Below are positions 44,099 through 56,365 of a stretch of DNA of 64,000 nucleotides, in pieces. Under the pieces are notes generated by a model. That model was not told the origin of the DNA. It ran no database searches and saw only the letters and a program-made list of their open reading frames with translations. Within the stretch, counting starts at the first letter, position 1. Each line of letters opens with the position of its first letter. This stretch comes from Lingula anatina (taxonomy: Eukaryota; Brachiopoda; Lingulata; Lingulida; Lingulidae), in the NCBI RefSeq assembly GCF_001039355.2, contig NW_019775600.1, positions 6,277-70,276 on the forward strand. The letters are read 5' to 3'. The translations under genes were made by a program, and so were the position numbers.

Positions 44099-45265
44099 CT
44101 ACGAGCATCGACTGGGACGGTCAGTAGTCTTCGGTGTAAAATGAAGAGCGTGGAGTTCATGGGTGGAAGTTGAAACTGGACGATTCCTTCGGCGAAGACT
44201 GGACATTATCCTAAAGTAGCCTTCTTGCACTTCGGAAAGCCGCAACCCGTACACTACAAAGTCACAGATTGGGTTCAAGAGAAAGAGAAGATTGCTGATG
44301 CGATGGGCGAGAAGGGACTCGCTAGCCACCGGACCAGGATGCCTCCATGTGATGAATAAGGCATCTAAAATCCCTGGCGTCCAAAATACGATGAGGGTAC
44401 CCACAAGCAGACCAATGGTAGTGCTTAGCCGCTTTTTCTGCTTGACAGCCCTCGCGCTCAATGGCGGTGCCTGGCATGGAGCCTCGGAATGAAGTTTGTA
44501 GCCCTCAGTTGTGTTGAACTCACTAGCATCTGCCAGTGATACCGAGGCTATCAACTGTTTCCTTGCGACGCGATACGTTAAACACAACATGGAGCATGTG
44601 AAAATAGAGAAGATGACGAAAATAAGAGCAAACATCGGTGCACGAATAGCGAGATAGTTTTCAAAATAATTATCACACACGTGAATGCAGTGACACGTGA
44701 CCGAGGTATCGAAGTGGTGTGTAGGCTTTGCCGCGATGTGCAGAGCCACTGCAACAGTAAAAACTAGGCCCCATGATACAGAAATAAGCGCAAACGCTTT
44801 CCCTTTTGTCACCGTAGTTTGGTACCTCAATGGTGCCAACACTGCAACATATTGGTTGATCACAATGGCCACTGTAGCAAACAGCGGAAGCAAGTGCGAT
44901 ACGTAGGAGAGTTCAATAATCGTGTAAGCTACGCACAACTCTTCATACGTCGTACCGGCGTAAATATGGATTCCTGTTCCGACCAGAATGAAGGCGTCCA
45001 ACGTCATATCAGCGATGGCAAGGTTCATCAGCAAAATGTGCAAAGGCTGAAAGGGTCGCTTCCCGTAGATAAGCGCAAGGAGGGACAGGGCACCTGCCAA
45101 AAAGCCCACCCCGGCCAGAGTGTGACCGGCGATGAAGAAAGCTGTGTTCGACTCGTCTCCATAACCAGTCGTAAAGTTATCCATTATTGCTACTATGTTG
45201 CGCTTTTCGACAGTAATGCTTATGCTCATGTTGGGAAAAACTGTCATTGTTTTCATACCAGCCAT
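44099..45265 (-). CDS. Single-exon class A GPCR, orphan
   Basis: 388 residues from ATG 45265. Seven membrane segments are visible: about 44-66, 74-96, 112-135, 157-178, 207-230, 286-308 and 318-340. TM2 has LAIAD with Asp 86. Cys 111 at the top of TM3 can pair with one of three cysteines in loop 2 (191, 193, 197). The DRY motif is replaced by NQY (137-139). TM6 has FWTP where CWxP is usual, and TM7 reads NPICDF for NPxxY. Helix 8 and a Ser/Arg-rich tail follow. Asn-glycosylation sites lie in the N-terminus (NMS, NFT). The fold is clearly rhodopsin-like; the missing acidic DRY residue and NPxxF make the ligand class uncertain. A TATATAG word on the minus strand at about 45317-45326 lies some 55 bp upstream of the start. 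Intronless, as are many lineage-expanded invertebrate GPCRs. Confidence 0.88.
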   Translation of the reverse strand: MAGMKTMTVFPNMSISITVEKRNIVAIMDNFTTGYGDESNTAFFIAGHTLAGVGFLAGALSLLALIYGKRPFQPLHILLMNLAIADMTLDAFILVGTGIHIYAGTTYEELCVAYTIIELSYVSHLLPLFATVAIVINQYVAVLAPLRYQTTVTKGKAFALISVSWGLVFTVAVALHIAAKPTHHFDTSVTCHCIHVCDNYFENYLAIRAPMFALIFVIFSIFTCSMLCLTYRVARKQLIASVSLADASEFNTTEGYKLHSEAPCQAPPLSARAVKQKKRLSTTIGLLVGTLIVFWTPGILDALFITWRHPGPVASESLLAHRISNLLFLLNPICDFVVYGLRLSEVQEGYFRIMSSLRRRNRPVSTSTHELHALHFTPKTTDRPSRCS

Positions 45266-45277
45266 GAGTCCAAATAA

Positions 45278-48200
45278 CTAAAATGCTGCTCTGGGTTTGT
45301 GCAGGATAATTTGCTGCTATATATGCTACACCCCTGTAGTATTTATAGAACCGAAGGGCATAACCTCACCTTACCCATAGAATCGTCTGCAATCTCTAGA
45401 TCTGGAGAATAATACGGAAATTAATCCACGAAAAAAGTCCATCGGAATTTGTGTAATCCCTTCTGTGTATTAAGCATTCTCTTGTACGCTGAAACCCACA
45501 GGACTTTGCAACTTTGAGCATTGTTTGCCGCCCTGGGCTTTTTTTATCTGAAATGAGTCACGCAATCCAGTTGTCTATTTTATATAATGTTTCCATTGAA
45601 TTTAAATAGCAGAGATTTTACCGTTAGTTTGGCAGTCCTGTTACCCCTATGTTATATCTCCAATATCAGTGGCGACGCTATTTTCTCTTGTGCGCCATTT
45701 AAAGTGCTATCAAATCCAATCAAATCCTTGATAAGCCTACTGGTAATAACATTACATCCTTACTGTTCAAAACGTATTTCCTCTTATCTCATTTCTCTTT
45801 CCAATAATATTCTCTGACATATAAGAGAAAAACAGCTTTATGAATGCGGCACTATTCCTGGATGTAGTAAGTTAAGGAGATTCCAAGATACAAATACACA
45901 TGCTAAATACACATCATCCTGAAGTAGGTGTTAAAAGGTTAAACCAATTCCGAATCATGTCACTGTTCATCAAGTTCCAATAATGTTCGATGCACTGGCA
46001 TCAACGAAAGCCCGGTTAAAAGGAATAGCTCCCACTAGTCCTGCTAGTATACAATTTGCTAAGTCACTAAATATAGAAGACTAGAAACCGGCTATTTCCA
46101 TAGCCGACGCTTACCTTATTAATGCCAGACTGATTAATGTTTCAAATAACTTGTATCCGCAGATTTAGTTCCTTGGCAATGCCCCAGTTGGCTTTGTCCG
46201 CTGCAGGCAGATTTTGCGTTAATGTCTTTATTGAAGCAGCGTCCCTTCATTGGCTGGTGGGTTGAATTGATTCTGGTAGTCGCACTTAATGACTCAGGGA
46301 GAGACATTAAGCTGCAGGTCTACTTTGACCGTGACAGAGCTCTCTTACACAACCCTAGTTCCTCTTTTCCTAGTGTGAACATCCGGTTTTTCGGAGTGTA
46401 AATGCAAACATATGGAATAGTAGTAGTTTTCACCCGGGATGCTGTCGCTTTATACACTTGACTACTTGTACTTGCACTTCCGCAGTACGTTAGAATCCAC
46501 TTGCTATTAAAAGTATTTGAATACTTGAACTTAATTATACTTCCCATCTTCGGTGAATTTCAGGGAGACGGCACACAAGACATAACCCTGCATGAATACC
46601 AGAGGAATGACGATGCCGCTTAGAGCATCATTATGTCCAAGAGTAGAAGACAATTATTTCCTCACTGGTTTAACTTGAAAAACTAAACTGTACAGATCCT
46701 TGTCACCTAATATTAAAAACAGAAACAATTTCTGCAGGTTTTTAAAAAACACAATGAATTCATACAAGAAAAGCGAATACAAGGACAAACAAATATTTAA
46801 AACATTGCATGCGGATTGGATGACATAAATTCCACGTGCTCATGTCGTGAAATAGATTACTGCCAAACAAATCAAGACAATGACTTAATGTTTTCACGTG
46901 GGACGTACTACATGTACGTGCGCAAAACAATGCGATATCATTATGAGTGTGCGCCCATACGCAGGCAAAAAATGCTTCCAGTTTGAAATTCGGTCGAAGG
47001 AACATTACATTTTCTACGAAATTAAGAGCAGGGCACCGAGCAACGCACGTGTCCCAGAAATGAGAAAATTTACTAATGATACAAAGTGAAAAGCAACTAC
47101 TCATGTCTCATAAATATTTCACGGTTTACATGGCACCTGCATGCATCATTCATCAAACGCTTATTACATTCTAGGAAAATCTCAACCAGCGTGGCATATA
47201 CTACATGATGTTTAATTATCATTTTTTAAATATATTTGAGAATTAACAATTCCGTTTGAACCAGAAGTTAATCATACTCAGGGTACAATAAGTGCGGATT
47301 GAACCAGACTTGATTGAGGATGTCATTAATCACCGTGGTCGGATTCCAGAAGGATTTCTAATTTAGAAAAATAATAGCTCATTTCATGGCTAATCACCCC
47401 GTCTAATTATTGTAGTCCCCTTGATTAACGTTGACCACGGTTTGGGTGATTGGTGATTCCAGCTTTCCAAATGCGAGACAGAATCATAGTATATGCGGTT
47501 ACAGTTTGGTCATTTAAAATCCGGCCATTGGCTCCAATATTGGAACCAGGTACTGACACCCTTCAAAGATCTATTTGGAAACACGCACAGCTTTGAAAAC
47601 CTAAGAATCATCACAGCATGGTATTCTTCGCAGGCTTTACCGACTCGTTGCTTTCATGATATAGTCATGTGTACCCGGCAAACACAGGGCGTAAAAAGAA
47701 CGCTACTATGACGTTTATGTGTCCAAAAACGCTATGAAAACGTTATGGAAACGTTACACAACACTCTGTGTTTGATGAGTATTGAGATCCCACATCGTCT
47801 GTTGCCACTGGATATATATTCAACGGTTAATTACCATTTGTTGCAGTCTTACCCCTTTCTGTATGTAACGATTACTAAGCCTTGGAAAACATATTTATTA
47901 CGATATAAACGAGCAGTCTAACTGGTCAGATATTTACGCTGTTTGTCAACTGATCGCGATTCCTTCGGCCGTTCAGCCAGTCCACAAAAAAGAGTAATCT
48001 ACCAGCTGACATTAAGATAGCATTTACATATAAAAAAAAGATCAAAGAAAGTGAAATATCACAACTGGACCCCATGTGAATGTTTCTTTTCCTTTGCCAT
48101 TGTGTATCGATTCACATCAAATCTGACGACATTTAATTTGATGAGAAACTCTGGAAACATGCTGATTCCGCCCCAAGGTGGGATTTTATTTCTGATCAAA

Positions 48201-50284
48201 ATCTGCTACCTTATTCAGACGAACACCTTTTCAACATCAATTAACATCAAATTTGACGACATTTGATCTGATGAGCGAAGCTGGAAACATGCTGATTTCG
48301 CCACAAGGTAGGATTTTATTTCTGATCCAAATCTGCTGCCGCATTCATGGTGGCAAATTTTCTGGTTAATTTGATCGCTGAAGAGCTGTTTGTGTCTCAG
48401 ATGATTGAATAAAGTCTCGAGAGTGAAGGAGTCGGTTTCATCCAGTTCTGCTCATAAGCGTTGATTTTGTTTGTTCTGAAGATCAGATAAACATCAGCGT
48501 TAACGTAAAAGAGCATTTGCACGATCAGGCATGTTACCATATTTATACTTTTTCCATCTTTCGTATATAAACCGCACTATAACTGACGCTACACAAAAGT
48601 ATCTTTGCCTATATCCAACTAAGAAAAAGAACAGATGATTATCATCTTTACACTATTATGTTGAAGGACAAAGTCTCCCGGTTATAATCTCACTTCTATT
48701 TTAGGAAAGGAAATGCACAAAAACGTAACATCAGCTTTCAAAGTCAAACAGCACACTTAATCATAAAATACCGATTAATTAATTTTTGGAATTCAGGAAT
48801 TTTTATTTCAGGAATTTTTATTTAGCACATATAAATAAATTCTGTCCATAAAAAACGAGATCTTAAATCTAAATGTCTAATTCCACCGTAATTGTAATTC
48901 TACCTTACTTACGAGAGACACTCGACACTAGAACCTAAGACCTCAAAAATGGGTTCGTATGTCTGAATTTTTTCAACGGTATTGGATATAGTTATTAAGG
49001 GAAAATCTCAGGGAAATATATATGCTTGCTAAATAAACGCCCAACAGCCATATTGTTCTTTTGAACTCACTTGCCACTCAGACAGGTTGCATCCTCTACA
49101 TCATTCATCTTGGCGCTGCAATTGCCCAGAGGTGATACTAGACACAGGAATGAGCCATTATCAAGGGTTTCTATTTCTGCCCGGTAATGAAGTTACTTCT
49201 TCAGTCAGTCAATAGCTTTGATAAGTTGAGCTGAGGCTCATTAATGTTTGCGAAGGCTTTATTGCCGTTCGATTGATATGACTCCGGACTTTCTGCCGGG
49301 TTTCATCACTTATCTAAGTCAATGAATCGAGATTAATCTCATCCACGCGGCAGAGACAATGGTAAAAGAAATGTCGTTGAATTACTGAAATTGCATTTTT
49401 ACCCTTTAATGTATATATTGTGTAATCACTTCTAATTTTTGCCAACTCATTTAAAAGACAAAAGGTCGTCAGGAGGTAGGGTGTTTTTGATTATTTATAA
49501 ACATTTTTTCTGTCCATTAGAGTATTCTATATACAAGTAAATATGACCTTCGAAATTTTCAAACTGCGTCAAAAAAGCAATACGAGAGTCACCATGAATT
49601 CTAGTTTTTCATGATATCCTGATAGGATGATAAATTGTAATTATTCTTTTTTCCCACAGGGAGCTTTTAAGAATTTAAAAATGGTGATTTCGCAGCCGTT
49701 TTTGACTGATGTTATTTATTATATTAGTAAGTGTAGTCATACTACACGTATTTCCAGCTAGTGATAATGTACAGGGATAAATGGTAATAAATAAATAAAT
49801 GAATGAATAAATGATAAAAAATAAATGAATAAAAGTGAAAACTACATATAAATATGCATAAGCATTATCATTTCACATGCATATGGAGTTTTTCATTATC
49901 ATAAGCTAGGTGCGGTTTTAAATAAAAAATAGTACTATTCTATCAGTACACTACGAGCTGCAGCAGTACATCAGTACTGAATAAGACACCATTGTTCTCA
50001 TTCCAAACTAACACAAAATAAAGGTGTCAGATATTGGCATATTGGCAAATATTCCTTTTATTAAATGCTGTAGCGGAGTATTCATCATTTCGTTCCACGT
50101 TTATGTTTCTTTTGAAGTACGGTGTGCCTGGGTAATTATAATTATCATTATGACACGGTTAGACCATTTGATGCATCATATACCTTAATAATCCAAACAG
50201 TTATCACAGCAATGACGGGAAATGACATACGAAAGTCTTTCTCTGGTTTTCCACCATCAACATCGAGATAGTACCATAAACTTG
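45278..50284. other. 5-kb region with no gene seen
   Basis: No exon, transposase or RNA gene recognised. Contents: AT-rich unique sequence, one 130-bp tandem duplication at 48113-48360 (listed separately), and an AAATGAATAAA-type simple tract at 49785-49835. Open frames at 46320-47104 on the minus strand lack motifs. Confidence 0.55.
48113..48360 (+). repeat. Two-copy tandem repeat, about 130-bp period
   Basis: The first copy contains CTGACGACATTTAATTTGAT and the second TTGACGACATTTGATCTGAT. Both continue GCTGATT-CGCC-CAAGGTGGGATTTTATTTC. They are about 90% similar by eye. Confidence 0.8.
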
Positions 50285-51180
50285 CAGTGGCGGAGGGAGT
50301 CGGGGGGGGGGGAGGGGTTTGACAACCTCCCCCCCTTTCGATTTCTGAAAAAAATACACCAGTTGTCCCCTCTTGAATTTATAACTTTGACTAGCTGAAT
50401 CATAGTTCTAAACAGTACCAAATGGCACCGTTCGCCGTCTAAATTACCCAAGATTTTCGGGGCATTTCGGGGGGGCCCGAGTCCCACAGCCGGTGGGGGG
50501 GGGGGAGGTGAGGCGAGGGGTGGCTTCACATCCGTGGCCTGTCATTCCTAAAAAACGGACCCCATTCAAATAATCTTGGATCGGCCCCTGAACTTGGTCC
50601 TTTGACAGTCCATATTTTCTGTGTTTATAATTGGGGAAAAAAGGAAAAATTAGGCCGTGGTTAGATATCGTAAACTTTTTTTTTTCACAAAAGCACTTAA
50701 CCACTGGTCTTAGGAAATTATGGTCAGAATCTTAGTCGGTCCAGGGTTAGTTTCGAAAGGGTTCTATTGGTCGCTATTTATCTTATACATTTTCATTTAT
50801 TCACCATATTTATTGATACTTAGATTTAACCAAAAAGTCTCCTTTTTGTTGAAAAATATCAAACCATTGCCACATACACGTACATGTATTTGTTTGACCA
50901 AGGAGTTAACTGCTAGTACGTGGTTTGACTGCCTAGAAAACAGATTCTTGTTCCTGAAAGAAGTTTACAGTTACAACACAAAAATCGATAATCTTAAGCA
51001 TAAGCCATCTTTACAAAATAATCAGATAATAACTGCATACTTGGTATTTTCCGGAATCTCAGTTATGGCAATAAAACGTCAACAAGCTGTCTACTTTGGT
51101 TTTGATTATGACACACGCTTGCGCACTGTTGATCGGTTATTCGCTCACTGAATGCCGTTATATCAGTACATGTATTTGTA
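50285..51180. repeat. Dispersed repeat, copy 1 of a pair
   Basis: About 900 bp matching 63120-63955. The edge CAGTGGCGGAGGGA resembles common hAT-type termini. It includes two G-runs. A 143-codon frame at 50720-51151 is open here but is broken by a 1-bp deletion in the other copy, so I do not call it a gene. Confidence 0.75.
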
Positions 51181-51277
51181 TATGGTTTATGATTGATTCA
51201 GTTTTGTCGGTATATGATAAGTCTTACAGGTTTTGGCCAATGATAAACTCAGAAGTGATTACTACTCATTTATTTAA

Positions 51278-51652
51278 CCCTCAAGAGACCGAGCTATTTT
51301 ATTGACTGAAATGACCAAGTGGGGTCATCTATGACCCCATTGTGCTCTGTACAGGGATCCTTATTATAAAAGGCTGGTTGGGGGTTTATCACACCTATAC
51401 TACTCCCTGTATTTAAGACATGTGTTTTATAATGATTTAATGTAATAAGTATTTGGTAATAATACTTTTATTGCAAGAAATAACCAAACAGATTTTAAGA
51501 ACAACATTACGTTTATTTAAACAGTCCTTGTCAGTTCCCACTTGCAAAAACATTTTTTTTTTGCCACACTAAATGAAAATGTATATTATGAAAAATAAAT
51601 TTGAGTAAAATTACATTGAGCTAGCATCCTGCTAACGTCAAAAAAAAAAAAA

Positions 51653-51683
<31 letters not shown>

Positions 51684-54135
51684 GCCGACTTGCTGACTGG
51701 GGAATACGCTAATACTGGTAAGGATGCCATCCTACTCAGCCTATGTTACTACCAAACCTGTGTATCAAACAAGATCACACAAACATCTTGTTTGTATATG
51801 TGTAATATGATATCGACAAAATTCATTAAATACCTGAAAATTATAACTGTCAAAATGAGGGTCCCAGTTATGAAAACAAGTTCCAAAAAAGCCACTGAAA
51901 TTAGATTTAGCGACGCATTTCAAACACAATCTTCACAAACCACTTGTTTGTGGCTATGTTCTGGGCACACTGGCTGGTTGCACGAAGCACATGCATGTGA
52001 CACTTTCCTGTCAGTGTTGCGTGGGCAAAACGAACAGCGCTTGCGTTTGCTAGGTACTGCAGCAACTGCGGGCTGCTCTGCACGGTTAGCAGGACCAACA
52101 CCAATGCTTGCCATTGCTTCCCTAGTTGCTGAATGGAGGTTTGGAATCTGTGACCTTTTCTCTACATGTGGCTTTACCAGTTCATACCCAAGCTCTCTGA
52201 GAAAGACACGACGCCTGTGGGAGCCCTCTGAAGATTTCCAATCAGGGAAGTTTCCGAGCCAGATAATGAAGGCAGCGATTCCTGCAATGTCTACCATGTT
52301 GAAGAATAAGACCATTGGCCATCTGTTGATCTTGCGTCGAGAGGTGTGCATTCTTGCCAAGTGGTCAAGGTTGTCTACCCCGCTCTTTGTGTTATTATAA
52401 TGCAGGATGATGTCTGGCTTTTGCTGATCGCCACTAACACTGTTGTCATGGTGCATGGTTGAGAGTGCCAAAACTGCCTTTCCTCGAGCTGGTACATAGG
52501 AAACTAGGGTAAGCTGGTCATGGAATCCAAACATTGAGCTATGCTCCTCTTTCCTGTTGTTTGCTTTCATTTCATCTGGGACATGGGGTTTGTTTGACCT
52601 TATAGTGCCCACATAAGTAAGCCCATCATTCAAGAGCCCTTCAGCAAGGGGGACTGAGGTAAAGAAATTGTCAGCAGTGACATTTCTTCCACTTTTGTAC
52701 CATGGAGATGTAAGATCTTTGACAACTCTTGCCCCTTGGCCAACCTCTCGCTGTTCACCTGGTTGCCTACCTAGGTATATGTCTCCTTTCAAGGGGTAGC
52801 ATGTTTCAGCATCACAGTTCCACCATATCTTTATGCCATACTTAGATGGTTTAGAAGGGATGTATTGCCTGAAACTGCACCTGCCTCTGAAAGCTACTAA
52901 CTGTTCATCTACACAGAGATCAGTACCAGGGATGTAGTATTTGGGTAACTGAACTACAAACATAGTCCAAATGTCTCTGAAAGCAGCAAGCTTATCAATG
53001 GCCTGTCTGTCTGCTCTGGTTGCTCTGTTATCAAATCGCATGTATTTCAGAATGTCTCTGAACCTAGTTCTGGACATTGTGGCCTTGAAAACTGGTCTTC
53101 CATCTGACTGAGACCAAAGAGAGGCCTGTGGTTCATGGTTATTTTTGTACAACCCTGCAATAATGCAAAGCCCAATAACTGCCTTGATCTCAGTACCATC
53201 AACTGGTTTCCATTGTTCCTTTTGATTCTCATGGTGATTGTCATTCCAGTCTCTTATCTTTTGTCTAGCCTCTCTGTTGGTTTCCAGAGCAATAAGATCT
53301 ACCATCTCAGGTGTAATGAAGAATGAAAACACTGACGGTATGTTATCACATCGTGCTGCATTAGTTATGCCCGGTGTATTGCGGATGATGTCCTGCATGC
53401 GGCGACGACCTGCTGGAGGAGGATTTCTCTCCCAGATTGTTCCATTTTTTCCTGTGTATGGCCTACCCTGGTCAGGCATATCATCGTTTCCCACAGGCTG
53501 ATCATCTGGTTGGAGTGCTTGTGGCAACGGGTTTTGGCCACGGCCTCTTCCACGGGCTCGCCCACGTTCTCGGCCACGACCTCTACCTCGAGCTCGTCCC
53601 CGACATCTACCTGCCCCCCTTGCAGGCAAATCTTGATCATCAGCATGAGGTGCTGCAGCTACTGGAGGGACCTCAGATTCTATATCAGAATGGTCTGACA
53701 TCTCAGAGATATGATCATCATCATTGTCAGATTCCGGCTCATCTCCATCAATGGAGCTGTTTTCATCATCACTTTGGGCTTGAAGTATTAGTCGCAATGC
53801 TTCAGCACCTGTAAATCTTGCTACCCTAGGTCTGTTGGCCATGTTTCATTGCAGTACAATGTCAAGTACTTATTAGAAGTGTAGCATATGAATAAAATTT
53901 AAAAAGCAATGTTTAAAAACCAATGCTTCTCTTTGGGGTCATAAATGACCCCACAAGAGTTTGTGATGTATACGCCACACTAATTGGTTGATCCCTACAA
54001 AAAACTGTGAAAGTGTGTAGGATTAGTAGACTGACAAACTCATGTGAGGAAAAAAAATTCGGATAAAGAATAAAGAGATGGCACATTAAATCATATGGCT
54101 GGGGTCGTAAATGACCCCACACGGTCACTTGAGGG
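51278..54135 (-). mobile_element. Complete piggyBac transposon
   Basis: TTAA at 51274-51277 and 54136-54139 flanks inverted ends: CCCTCAAGAGACCG on the left, and on the right the reverse complement of CCCTCAAGTGACCG. Subterminal palindromes GGGGTCATCTATGACCCC (51321), GGGGTCATAAATGACCCC (53936) and GGGGTCGTAAATGACCCC (54103) are likely transposase sites. It carries one intact transposase frame and is 2858 bp long. All parts needed for mobility appear present. Confidence 0.95.
51920..53842 (-). CDS. piggyBac transposase, intact
   Basis: 640 residues from ATG 53842. An acidic N-terminus (residues 24-60) is followed by an unusual Arg-Gly-rich stretch at 78-102. The DDE/DDD catalytic domain shows the expected triad: D312 in LCVDEQLV, D391 in TADNFF and D490 in KSGVDNLD. 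Family motifs PSKPSKYGIK and FFNMVDIAG are in place. The C-terminal cysteine-rich zinc-binding domain (603-639) has CSFC, CASC, CPEH and CEDC pairs, which in the family binds the terminal repeats. It would cut and paste at TTAA. The frame has no stop or shift, unlike most old copies. The gene reads from the 54-kb end towards the 51-kb end inside the element. Domesticated PGBD genes lack flanking inverted ends, so this is a transposon copy. Confidence 0.96.
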   Translation of the reverse strand: MANRPRVARFTGAEALRLILQAQSDDENSSIDGDEPESDNDDDHISEMSDHSDIESEVPPVAAAPHADDQDLPARGAGRCRGRARGRGRGRERGRARGRGRGQNPLPQALQPDDQPVGNDDMPDQGRPYTGKNGTIWERNPPPAGRRRMQDIIRNTPGITNAARCDNIPSVFSFFITPEMVDLIALETNREARQKIRDWNDNHHENQKEQWKPVDGTEIKAVIGLCIIAGLYKNNHEPQASLWSQSDGRPVFKATMSRTRFRDILKYMRFDNRATRADRQAIDKLAAFRDIWTMFVVQLPKYYIPGTDLCVDEQLVAFRGRCSFRQYIPSKPSKYGIKIWWNCDAETCYPLKGDIYLGRQPGEQREVGQGARVVKDLTSPWYKSGRNVTADNFFTSVPLAEGLLNDGLTYVGTIRSNKPHVPDEMKANNRKEEHSSMFGFHDQLTLVSYVPARGKAVLALSTMHHDNSVSGDQQKPDIILHYNNTKSGVDNLDHLARMHTSRRKINRWPMVLFFNMVDIAGIAAFIIWLGNFPDWKSSEGSHRRRVFLRELGYELVKPHVEKRSQIPNLHSATREAMASIGVGPANRAEQPAVAAVPSKRKRCSFCPRNTDRKVSHACASCNQPVCPEHSHKQVVCEDCV

Positions 54136-54639
54136 TTAAACGAGGTCTCCTTATATAAGCTGACGTTATGAGTTACTATTCATTCAGCCAAGAGTCAAAC
54201 TAGTAAACGTGTACAGTGTATAACGATCATTGTGATTTTTATTTTCGGGGTTGTAGTTTTTGATATTATTTATTCACATATACTGTTGGAAATGTGTAAA
54301 AAATATGTTAAAATATGTTATTGAATTGGTGCGGAAATTACAATAAAAGCCACAGGGTGTTAACACGCTTACTTCAGTTTGGCCTCTGTGGCAAGTAGTA
54401 CAAGCTTTAATTGTTGTTGTTTTTTATTTGAATCAATAGTGAAGAATTTACAAATTGTTTATGTTCGTTTGAATAGATGAATAAAAACATAACGAACATT
54501 TGGCTTACAAATGAGCATAGATGTTGTCGGTTAGCCAAATTCGAAGCAGATATTTGATATTAGACTAGAATTTCTTCGCATTTTTGAATCGGAGTCATAT
54601 GAATAACATCCAACGTGTGAATACATTACGTTAATAATT

Positions 54640-54646
54640 CACACAC

Positions 54647-54689
<43 letters not shown>
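54640..54689. repeat. (CA)n microsatellite
   Basis: CA dinucleotide run with one early CG interruption. Confidence 0.95.
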
Positions 54690-54692
<3 letters not shown>

Positions 54693-55132
54693 CGGCAAGG
54701 GGCAGTTTACTCACAAACCATGGCGATGCGAATTGTCAGCAGGGGGAAAGGTTTAAGTACAGGTCTTTGTAGCAGCGAGAGCTTCATGAAGAGAAGTATT
54801 TCAATTAAAGAGCTATATTGTAGCATGGGGGCATTTCACCTTGTTAAAACACATTATTATGTTGTCAAGGTACACTTGGATCAAAAAACAAAACAAACAT
54901 TTCTTCAATTCTCGGTTACAGACATTTTTCCTCCACCGAGAACGTGTTATTTTATTTAATCGTTTGTTAATAAAAAAAGTCAAAACAAATATAAATATAT
55001 GAACAGATCTAATTAAAACTTTTAATAAATATAAGAAATGGGCAAGCTTAAATTTTATAACATTTGGTGATAATCAATGAATTAACAGATTAATTAATTA
55101 TGAGAAAAGAATACCATAGAGGAGGTCTCTAG

Positions 55133-55137
<5 letters not shown>

Positions 55138-55213
<76 letters not shown>
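55138..55213. repeat. (TA)n microsatellite
   Basis: About 38 TA units. Confidence 0.95.
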
Positions 55214-55216
<3 letters not shown>

Positions 55217-56277
55217 CTAGCCGAGGGACACAGATCCGTAGACAAAACGAACATTGAATAAATTCACAGTTAAAAAAAACGCACTGTATGAATGCATTTT
55301 AATATGTTCAACTAACGTATGGTCGCCTCTCCATAGCACCCCACAAGCCGGTAAAGAATTTCAAGATGCGCATTCGTTTGGCTACTTCAAGAATTCTTAA
55401 TTACCTAGTTTTCATGTGAGCGAGGAAAGAAGGCGTTGGATGATAAATTTACACTTATGAAACTGCCTTATCAAATTGATTGCAGATCACAGCTTATTAG
55501 TCTAGTGGGATTTCCACAAAATATGAATAATAGGGGCATTTTGGGGTAAAAGTTGGGAACCAGGCTTAATAGCATAATTTTGAGATGCTGAATCCGATTA
55601 ACCCGGTTCCCAAGCGAAATTTTGCGTTTTTGTCCAACGGGAGATTAAATGTTGCATCATACGCAATCAAGACCTATAAATGTTCTTATTTTGTTCCATA
55701 CGGTTAATATTCATCGATGAAATGACGCCATGCAGCTGTGACTTGAAAACAGCGGAAATCAACAACCTGGGCCGACTTTCACGAAACGTTTCGCAGGTTG
55801 CGCATTCGCTATGGTTTGCGCAATTGCGCTAATTTTTTTTGCGTAGCTTTCTCGAAACAATTCGCAATTTTTTTCGCTGTTAGCGCACGACGTCGTGCCC
55901 GGAAGTAAATATTGTAATCTCGAAACACTGCTCTTCGGGCCGCGGAGGCAAGGAATATGACAACAAATGCTCGTGCTCTGGATGTGTAGAACGCCGTTTG
56001 TAGGCCTACAAAAATGATTAAAGTATCATTTTGAAAAGATTTTTTTGGGGGGGAGGAGGTGCTAACATTATTTTGAGATAGTCACTTTCAACATTTGAGA
56101 GAAAAGTATTTTTTACAAAAGTCGTTTCATCATTTTGCTTGTCGAGTCTTATCGTTTTGAGATACCGACATAAAATATATTTAAAAATATTTCAAAAATG
56201 CATAAAAAGTAAAGGCGTCTTATTAAACATAAAGATTAGTGATGGTTGACGTGGATGCATATGTCGTCTAAATTCAC

Positions 56278-56365
56278 CTGGGGCTCGCAAATGGCCGTCC
56301 CGCAACCGCCTGATATGAGAGTCTCCATAGAGGAGAATAATCGGTCCACCTTGCTTTCCAGACAT
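56278..56365 (-). CDS. Short exon with a GDSHIRRL (SGNH-like) motif
   Basis: ATG at 56365 opens MSGKQGG, then PIILLYGDSHIRRLRDGH, then LRAPG, and ends at a consensus donor CAG followed by GTGAAT (56276-56277 is the GT). The I/V-L-x-GDSHIRRL block is the nucleophile-containing first motif of SGNH-hydrolase-like proteins that occur in many uncharacterised invertebrate and transposon-associated genes. The catalytic His/Asp block was not found, so this is one exon of a broken or multi-exon gene. It is inside the inverted-repeat element, so it may be captured or element-encoded. Confidence 0.5.

Larger units (their letters stand above)
54140..55630. other. Non-coding with microsatellites
   Basis: No exon seen. 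It contains (CA)n at about 54640-54689 and (TA)n at 55138-55213. Confidence 0.6.

Noticed and set aside
44292-45277. Plus-strand frames opposite the GPCR
   Set aside because: Shadows of the receptor coding sequence.
46320-47104. Minus-strand frames with a Cys-rich look
   Set aside because: No domain, no splice context and no repeat support.
50720-51151. 143-codon frame as a gene
   Set aside because: The other copy of the repeat at 63.6 kb is frameshifted, and no motif is recognisable.
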